Positions 58,395-64,000 of a stretch of 64,000 bases of DNA are shown here, piece by piece (position 1 is the first letter of the stretch; the number at the start of each line of letters is the position of its first letter). The notes below the pieces were generated by a model. The model was not told the DNA's origin, did not search any database, and saw only the letters and a list, made by a program, of their open reading frames with translations. The position numbers were made by a program, and so were the translations under genes. The DNA comes from Flavobacterium sp. N502536 (GTDB lineage Bacteria; Bacteroidota; Bacteroidia; Flavobacteriales; Flavobacteriaceae), in contig NZ_CP110011.1 of the NCBI RefSeq assembly GCF_025947345.1, forward strand, positions 3,038,001 through 3,102,000, written 5' to 3'.

Positions 58395-59528
58395 ATGAAC
58401 AATTTAATAGTTTTAATACTGGTTTTTACAGGCCTGTATTCACAAAGTTTTTATGCACAGAAAAATATCCTGTTCGTTACCTCCAATCAGGATTATTATG
58501 GACCTACAAAAATTAGCACCGCCAATCACTTTGAAGAAATAGTAGTTCCTTATGATGTCTTCACAAAAGCAGGTTACAAAGTTGATTTTATAAGTCCAAA
58601 GGGAGGAGCAATCCCTATTGGATATATCAACGCATCGGATAGTATTCAAAAAAAGTATTTGTACGACAGTTGGTTTATGAGCAAATTAGCGCATACCCGA
58701 AAACCGGATGAGGTTATGGCCAACAATTATGCTGCAATATTTTATAGTGGCGGAGGAGCGGCAATGTTTGGAGTAGCAGAAGATCAAACGATTCAAAAAA
58801 TAGCAAGAGAAATCTATAGCAAAAATGGAGTTATCTCGACAATTTGCCACGGAACGGCAGGCATTGCCTACTTAAAGGGTGAAAATGGCGTATCACTTTA
58901 TGCGGGAAAAAAGATCACAGGTTATCCGGACAAATTCGAACGTAAAGAGGCGGAATACTACAAAACATTCCCCTTTGCAATAGACAAAGCCATTACAGCC
59001 AACAAAGGCAGCTTTGTTTATTCCGACAAAGGCGGAGATGGTTTTTATAGTGTCGATGGCAGGTTTGTAACAGGGCAGGACCCGAGTTCCGCTCCAAAAG
59101 TGGCTAATGAGGTCGTAACATTACTCAGCAAAAACTTTAAAGAATCCAATGACACCCATACAAAAAGCGATTCAGATCAAATCAGGGAGGCGCTTCTGGA
59201 TTATATTGAGGGTACTGCAAACGGTCAGCCGGAGCGCTTGCGAAAAGCCTTTCATCCCAATTTTAACTTGTACAGCGTTGCCAATGATACTTTGTGGATC
59301 CGTTCGGGAAAACAATATATCGCTGATATAAAAGTCGGCCAAAAATCAAATCGAATCGGACGCATTATTGCCGTCGATATCGAAAAAGATGCTGCAATTG
59401 CAAAAGCAGAAATAAAAGTACCAAACTGGCGCACTTTTACAGATTATTTTATACTGCTAAAATATGAAGGAACCTGGAAAATAATACATAAAAGTTACAG
59501 CTGGCTGACCACATCTAAAAAAGAATAA
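58395..59528 (+). CDS. DJ-1/PfpI domain fused to an NTF2-like domain
   Basis: A 377-residue protein with a signal peptide (about 1-21). Residues about 22-240 are a DJ-1/PfpI domain: FTKAGYKVDFISPKGG, FYSGGGAAMFG and the nucleophile-elbow Cys in STICHGTAG. Residues about 255-377 are an NTF2-like domain (LLDYIEGTANGQPERLRKAF; DYFILLKYEGTWKIIHKS) resembling the preceding protein. Members of the DJ-1 domain family include glyoxalase/deglycase-type and stress proteins; here it is predicted to be outside the cytoplasm. The substrate is unknown. Confidence 0.88.
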   Translation: MNNLIVLILVFTGLYSQSFYAQKNILFVTSNQDYYGPTKISTANHFEEIVVPYDVFTKAGYKVDFISPKGGAIPIGYINASDSIQKKYLYDSWFMSKLAHTRKPDEVMANNYAAIFYSGGGAAMFGVAEDQTIQKIAREIYSKNGVISTICHGTAGIAYLKGENGVSLYAGKKITGYPDKFERKEAEYYKTFPFAIDKAITANKGSFVYSDKGGDGFYSVDGRFVTGQDPSSAPKVANEVVTLLSKNFKESNDTHTKSDSDQIREALLDYIEGTANGQPERLRKAFHPNFNLYSVANDTLWIRSGKQYIADIKVGQKSNRIGRIIAVDIEKDAAIAKAEIKVPNWRTFTDYFILLKYEGTWKIIHKSYSWLTTSKKE

Positions 59529-59735
59529 CCTTAAAACATCCGCTAACAGCAGTCTGACCAGGTGGCCAATGCAATAAAAAAATAGTTTTTTTCGATTAAA
59601 TACTTGGGGTAAATTTAAAAGTTAAAGATGTTGAAAGGGCACATTTGGCCAGGCTGTTAACTGTTGGTGGTAATAGAAATAGCAAATCCGAAATTTCTAT
59701 TTAAAAAAAACAAATCAAAATAACCATCGCATTCC

Positions 59736-60788
59736 ATGAGAAAACAATTCATATTTGCTATCGTTCTATGCGCGTTAGCGGCAATAAATACAAAAGCGCA
59801 AAACCATCACAAAAAAAGAATTGATGATTATATCGTAGAAATTAAGAAGCAGTATCATATTCCCGGTCTGGCCGTAGTAGTAATCAAGGAGGGAAAAATC
59901 ATTCACAGAAAAAATTACGGACTGGCTAATATGGAAATGGGAGTTCCGGTAACAGACAAAACGTTATTCCCTTTATTTTCAACCACAAAAGTAATGTCGG
60001 TTGTGGCGGTCTATCAGTTAATCGAGCAAAACAAACTTTCATTAGAGAATAACATTTCAGATTTTTTGGATGATTTACCGGATCGTTGGCGAAAAGTAAA
60101 AATTAAAAACCTATTAACACACTCGTCGGGTTTGCCAGATATTGTAAATTATACAAACGATAACGAAGAAGAGGCAAAACAGAAAGTATATCAGGATACC
60201 GTCAAGTTTGCGGCAGGAAAACAATTTGATTACAACCAAACCAATTATTGACTTTTAAACCGAATATTTCAGAAAGTAATTGGAAAAAAATTAAGCGAAT
60301 ATATTATGGAAACACAGTTTGCATTGGTACAAAAAGACGTTGTTTTTGAAGGCAATAATTTAAAAGTAGTCGAAAACTTAACCTATGGTTATGTAAATAC
60401 AACAAATGGGAATCCCGTTTTGAAAAGAAATTGGAATTTTCCTGAGTACGAATATGGCGCTGCGGCACTCAATTTAACATTGGATTCGTTTATAGAATGG
60501 AACAGGAAATTCGATGATAGCGAGCTTATCTCGGAGCAAACAAAAAGGCAATTATTGACACCATTTCAGTATGAAGTAAAGCGAGACTTTACCTATGGGC
60601 TGGATTTGATCAAGTTTAACGGGGAAGTATCGTATGGTTTTTCAGGCGGTGTATCAACAGCTTTTAGAAAATTCACCAACAAAAAACTGACCATAATTCT
60701 TCTGGCAAATGGAATGTTTATCCCCACAAATCAATTAAACGGAATAAACGAAGTTGTAAATAATATTGCCCGTATTGCAGCTGAATAA
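59736..60788 (+). pseudogene. Serine beta-lactamase-family hydrolase with an in-frame TGA
   Basis: A 350-residue secreted protein of the class C beta-lactamase/serine hydrolase family is split by a TGA at 60249-60251. The first part has a signal peptide (ending NTKA) and the SxxK nucleophile motif in FSTTKVMS. The family motif around the second catalytic site reads YNQTNY, and the next residue, normally Trp or another large residue, is the stop; reading continues in the same frame as LLNRIFQKVIGKKLSEY to the end at 60788, including GFSGGVSTAFRKF near the third motif. One base (TGG to TGA) explains the break. It is either an inactivated gene or a sequence error. Confidence 0.8.
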
Positions 60789-61041
60789 GTAAATCATTAC
60801 AATACACACAGCATGAAGTGCTACAATCTCAAACTTACTTAGTTTAACCTTAACATTAAACCAAACTGCAGACTTACACCTCCGTAAAAAACAATTAGAG
60901 TAAATAAAAGGCCTTAAAGTGTTAGAATAGAAATGGATACAGGATACTTTTTTTAATCAATTATAAAAATTAAAACGACATCTCAATATTAATAAATTAT
61001 TAAATGACCCGCTGATAAAAATATCGATATAAGGTTTATTA

Positions 61042-61049
61042 TACTTTTG
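61042..61049 (+). promoter_or_regulatory. Putative -7 element (TAnnTTTG) of the sigma-factor gene
   Basis: TACTTTTG matches the Bacteroidota -7 consensus TAnnTTTG and lies 33 bases before the ATG. No clear -33 TTTG was found. Confidence 0.5.
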
Positions 61050-61082
61050 TAAGGGTCTTCTTTAACAGTTTAAAATTACGTT

Positions 61083-61661
61083 ATGAGTTCTAATTTGCTA
61101 ATTTGTTTACGTGCTGGTGATGATTCCAGCTTTAAAGAAATCTATGATCTGTATCACTATAAAGTATTTTGTTTTGTAAAAAAATATACTGCACAACTCG
61201 CCGATGCCGAAGATGTGACGCAAAATGTATTCATCCATCTTTGGAAATACAGAAACAAAGTAGATCCTGCTGTAGATTTAGAAGCCATTTTGTTTAAAAG
61301 TTCTAAGCAGGAGATTTCGAAATGGTATAAAAAGCAAAACAGAATTTTTTCGGTAGAAAATGATCAGTTAATCAAAGAACTTGATATTGTATCTGAAACA
61401 GAGGATGATATTACTTCAAAATTGGAGGAAATAGAACATCTTTTAAACCAAATACCGGCAAAAAGAAGAAAAATTTTTAGCCTTCACAAATTTGAAGACC
61501 GCAGCTATAAGGAAATTGCTGTAGAAATGGACATGTCCCAAAGTGCCGTTGCCAACCAAATTTCAAAGACATTACAGTTCCTTCGAAAAAATACTGTGAA
61601 AAACCATGAACTCTATTGGTTTGCATTATTTTTTATAAGCCAGTCAGAATTGGTTTCTTAA
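61083..61661 (+). CDS. ECF-type sigma factor (FecI-like)
   Basis: A 192-residue alternative sigma factor. Region 2 is visible as FKEIYDLYHYKVFCFVKKYT and DAEDVTQNVFIHLWKY; region 4 as IPAKRRKIFSLHKFEDRSYKEIA and MDMSQSAVANQISKTL. Length fits. With the FecR-like gene and STN-containing receptor that follow, it forms a cell-surface signalling set, in which the receptor's ligand releases the sigma factor through the anti-sigma protein. Confidence 0.94.
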   Translation: MSSNLLICLRAGDDSSFKEIYDLYHYKVFCFVKKYTAQLADAEDVTQNVFIHLWKYRNKVDPAVDLEAILFKSSKQEISKWYKKQNRIFSVENDQLIKELDIVSETEDDITSKLEEIEHLLNQIPAKRRKIFSLHKFEDRSYKEIAVEMDMSQSAVANQISKTLQFLRKNTVKNHELYWFALFFISQSELVS

Positions 61662-61843
61662 TGCTGTCTTTTCCCCTTTCAAATCTTAATTTACTTCAAA
61701 ATTAAAGAGACGATAATCTTCTGTTGGATTAAGAAAAGGTTAACAGTAATGTTGTCCCGTGATATTTAATAGATTGAAAATCTAATGTAGTTGAATCGAT
61801 AAAATTCATACCTGATTTTTAAACATTAAATGTTAATTGTAAA

Positions 61844-62692
61844 ATGAAATCCAGAAAATTAAGAGAAGAGTGGAATGCAATACCTAACAGAGGAATTCTT
61901 CCAAACGAAACTAAATCGCGTATGTGGGATAACATACGTATTGCAACAATTGACCGATATAAAAGCTTTTATAATTGGACAGCAGTTGCCTGTATTGTAT
62001 TTATTTTTTCTATTACAAGTTATCAGATATTCACGCAAGTCAATAAAAATAAGATTGAAGTTGCCGTTACCAAAACATTCAATGACGATATCCGCCTTTT
62101 ATGCTTGTCAGACGGAACGAGAGTATGGCTTAATGAAAATTCAGAAATTGGATATCCCATTCAATTTGCAAAAAATGAAAGGTTAGTAACTTTAAAAGGA
62201 GAAGCTTTTTTTGAAGTCAAACGTGATCCTTCCCGTCCATTTATTATCACATCAGGAACAATAAAAACCACTGTTTTAGGAACATCATTTAATGTAAAAG
62301 CATACGATGAGAACAAACCGGAAGTAAATGTGAGAACCGGTAAAGTACAGGTTGAAAGTTTGAAAAACACGGTTTTACTGGAACGAGGTGATAAGGCAGT
62401 TTATAGACCAGATAATTTGTTACTTCAAAAACAAAAAACAAATGTATTAGAACCCGAATGGAAAAAGGTTTTGATATATGTGGATGGATTGACCTTAGAA
62501 GAAGTTTTAACCAAACTAAAGACAGACCACCAATTTGAGGTAAATTACCTCACAGCTGATTTAAAAAATCTGACAATTAAAGGAACTCTTGATACCCGAC
62601 AAGGTTTGTATGAGATGCTTCAAACCATTGCTTTTGCTCTCGAAATTAAAATCAGGTCGACGGGCAATAATACTTATTTAGTCAGCAAATAA
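61844..62692 (+). CDS. FecR-family anti-sigma factor
   Basis: A 282-residue protein with one membrane segment at about 43-62. The cytoplasmic N-terminus is short and basic, while the periplasmic part carries the FecR domain (LSDGTRVWLNENSEI; VLGTSFNVKAY; VRTGKVQVE) and a C-terminal domain with LTLEEVLTKLKTDHQFEVNY, the typical DUF4974-like end. It should hold the upstream ECF sigma factor until the receptor signals. Confidence 0.94.
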   Translation: MKSRKLREEWNAIPNRGILPNETKSRMWDNIRIATIDRYKSFYNWTAVACIVFIFSITSYQIFTQVNKNKIEVAVTKTFNDDIRLLCLSDGTRVWLNENSEIGYPIQFAKNERLVTLKGEAFFEVKRDPSRPFIITSGTIKTTVLGTSFNVKAYDENKPEVNVRTGKVQVESLKNTVLLERGDKAVYRPDNLLLQKQKTNVLEPEWKKVLIYVDGLTLEEVLTKLKTDHQFEVNYLTADLKNLTIKGTLDTRQGLYEMLQTIAFALEIKIRSTGNNTYLVSK

Positions 62693-62838
62693 GCCAACAC
62701 AAATTTATTGAAAAACGATCGTCGCTCAAACAAGTATTCCAAACTTACATTTTTAGCGACAGGATGCCTGCTGAATTTCTGCAGCAACATTACCCTAATA
62801 CAAATTAAATTAATTACATAAACTAACAATCATCAATT

Positions 62839-64000
62839 ATGAACAATTGCATTTCCAGGCAATTTGCCTTTTGGATTTTATTTTTTGGTTTTTTTCTCGG
62901 AATAAACACAATTTACGCACAAACCGGAACAGTATCGGTTGATTTTAAAAATTCATCACCTCAAAAAGTTATCGATAACTTAAAATCCCGCACGCCTTAT
63001 CAATTTGTCTATCAAAAGGATCTCGATTTAAGTTTACCTCTTGTTACCCTTAAAAAAGATAATGTTTCAATAGATGAAATTTTAAGTGATTTACAAACGC
63101 TGACAAACTTAAATTTCAGAAGAAATGAAAATAATATAGCCGTAAACAGTAAAGAATCGGCTAAAAAAAAAAAGAAAGGAAAAATCACAGGTAAAGTAGT
63201 AGATGTCAACGGACTTTCATTACCGGGTGCCAATATTAATGTTACCGGAATGGGTTTGGGAACACAATCAGACATAGATGGTAACTATATCTTAGAATTG
63301 GAACCAGGTGAATATACGATTGAGATTAGTATTATATCGTTTCAAACGCAAAGAATCACCGGAGTTAAAGTAAATGAAGGGGCGGAAACACCTTTAGTAG
63401 TTTCTCTAAAAGAAGATGCACAATCGCTTAACGAAGTAATTATCATCCAAGATTATAAAAAGGCAACAGCATCGGTTCAGGGAATGCTGTTACAGCAAAA
63501 AAAAGCAGCTCAATTCTCTGATGGAATTTCCTCAGAACAAATCGCAAGAACTCCGGATAAAGATGTGGGAAGTGCGCTAAAGCGTATAACGGGTGTAACA
63601 ACGGTGGGGGATAAATACGTTGTGGTGCGTTCTATGGCAGAACGATGGAATCAGGCTGTTATGGACGGAATCACACTGCCAAGTACAGACGCTTATCAGC
63701 AAAACTTTTCTTTTGATATAATTCCGACTGCCATCGTTGAAAGTATTGTCGTGAGTAAATCTGCAACTCCCGATATGTATGCCAATTTCGCCGGAGGATA
63801 TGTGGAGGTAAAAACCATGGATATTCCGAAGGAAAACTTCACCAATTTCTCTATCGGTACTTCTTATAATAGTGAAAGTACTTTTAAAGAAAGACTAACC
63901 AAAAAAGAAGGAGATCATGATTATTTGGGTTTTGATGATGGAAGACGCGATTATCCCACGAATCTGACGGCATTGGAAATACCAAAGACAGCAGCTGAAT
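62839..64000 (+). CDS. TonB-dependent outer-membrane receptor with STN domain (partial)
   Basis: The frame is open to the end of the window (387 codons seen). After a signal peptide (about 1-30, ending TIYA) comes an STN/secretin-type domain (residues about 35-105: KVIDNLKSRTPYQFVYQKDL) that contacts FecR proteins, a short lysine-rich linker, a carboxypeptidase-regulatory-like domain (KITGKVVDVNGLSLPGANIN) and a plug domain (RTPDKDVGSALKRITGVTTV; VVVRSMAERW; VEVKTMDIP). The start ATG 62839 is followed by a good signal peptide. The ligand is unknown; the plug is typical of large Bacteroidota receptors for peptides, metals or glycans. Confidence 0.93.
   Translation, partial: MNNCISRQFAFWILFFGFFLGINTIYAQTGTVSVDFKNSSPQKVIDNLKSRTPYQFVYQKDLDLSLPLVTLKKDNVSIDEILSDLQTLTNLNFRRNENNIAVNSKESAKKKKKGKITGKVVDVNGLSLPGANINVTGMGLGTQSDIDGNYILELEPGEYTIEISIISFQTQRITGVKVNEGAETPLVVSLKEDAQSLNEVIIIQDYKKATASVQGMLLQQKKAAQFSDGISSEQIARTPDKDVGSALKRITGVTTVGDKYVVVRSMAERWNQAVMDGITLPSTDAYQQNFSFDIIPTAIVESIVVSKSATPDMYANFAGGYVEVKTMDIPKENFTNFSIGTSYNSESTFKERLTKKEGDHDYLGFDDGRRDYPTNLTALEIPKTAAE

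Noticed and set aside
60249..60251. TGA recoded as selenocysteine or by read-through.
   Set aside because: The family has a large aromatic or aliphatic residue here, not Cys, and no selenocysteine signal is evident downstream. A Trp codon mutation is simpler.

Overview
The window is AT-rich and comes from a Bacteroidota bacterium, most likely Flavobacterium or a close relative. The support is FecI/FecR/TonB-receptor signalling with carboxypeptidase-regulatory-like receptor domains, a UpxY-type NusG paralogue, a TAnnTTTG-type promoter, weak Shine-Dalgarno sequences and Flavobacterium-like codon use. I found no rRNA, tRNA, CRISPR array, insertion sequence or MbtH-like protein. Genus and product are inference; domain calls rest on visible motifs. 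Adenylation (A) domain specificities were read by eye from ten-residue codes and compared with codes I remember.

About 56 kb is one nonribosomal peptide/polyketide locus. Left block (1-5769): two nearly identical NRPS modules on two proteins, both with an Ala-like code (DLYNNALTYK), ended by a clear terminator. Regulatory block (5955-10080): an E1/ThiF-like enzyme, a stretch of degenerate repeats, a LuxR-type regulator divergent from a LuxI/FeeM-like acyltransferase, then a UpxY/LoaP-type antiterminator with hairpins before and after it. Main block (10081-43937): C-A(Ser)-T-C-A(Asp)-T-C-A(Asp)-T-E; a free-standing degenerate C; C-A(Thr)-T-C; a SyrP-like Fe(II)/2-oxoglutarate oxygenase; degenerate C-A(Asn)-T-C-A(Tyr/Phe)-T; a KS-AT-ACP polyketide module; and C-A(Phe)-T-E-C. 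Tailoring, export and priming (44114-56457): a CmlA-like di-iron beta-hydroxylase, a twice-frameshifted outer-membrane receptor, a type II thioesterase, a peptide-exporting ABC protein, a penicillin-acylase-family Ntn hydrolase, a small membrane protein, a 52-residue Cys-containing ORF, an Sfp-type phosphopantetheinyl transferase and a crotonyl-CoA carboxylase/reductase, closed by a terminator at 56538-56573.

If the order is colinear the backbone is roughly ...Ala-Ala-Ser-Asp-D-Asp-Thr-Asn-Tyr/Phe-(C2 or alkylmalonyl unit)-D-Phe, with beta-hydroxylation expected on Asp or Asn (SyrP-like enzyme) and on an aromatic residue (CmlA-like enzyme). No thioesterase domain is fused to any module, so release is unexplained. 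Three condensation domains (free-standing, N-terminal in the Asn protein, C-terminal in the last protein) have altered catalytic motifs. The exporter, acylase, TEII, SyrP-like oxygenase and receptor together recall pyoverdine-type siderophore loci, but a surface-active or signalling lipopeptide is equally possible.

The right end (56765-64000) looks unrelated: a membrane AraC-type regulator, two secreted NTF2-like proteins (one fused to a DJ-1/PfpI domain), a serine beta-lactamase-family gene interrupted by TGA, and an ECF sigma/FecR/TonB-receptor signalling set whose receptor runs off the window.
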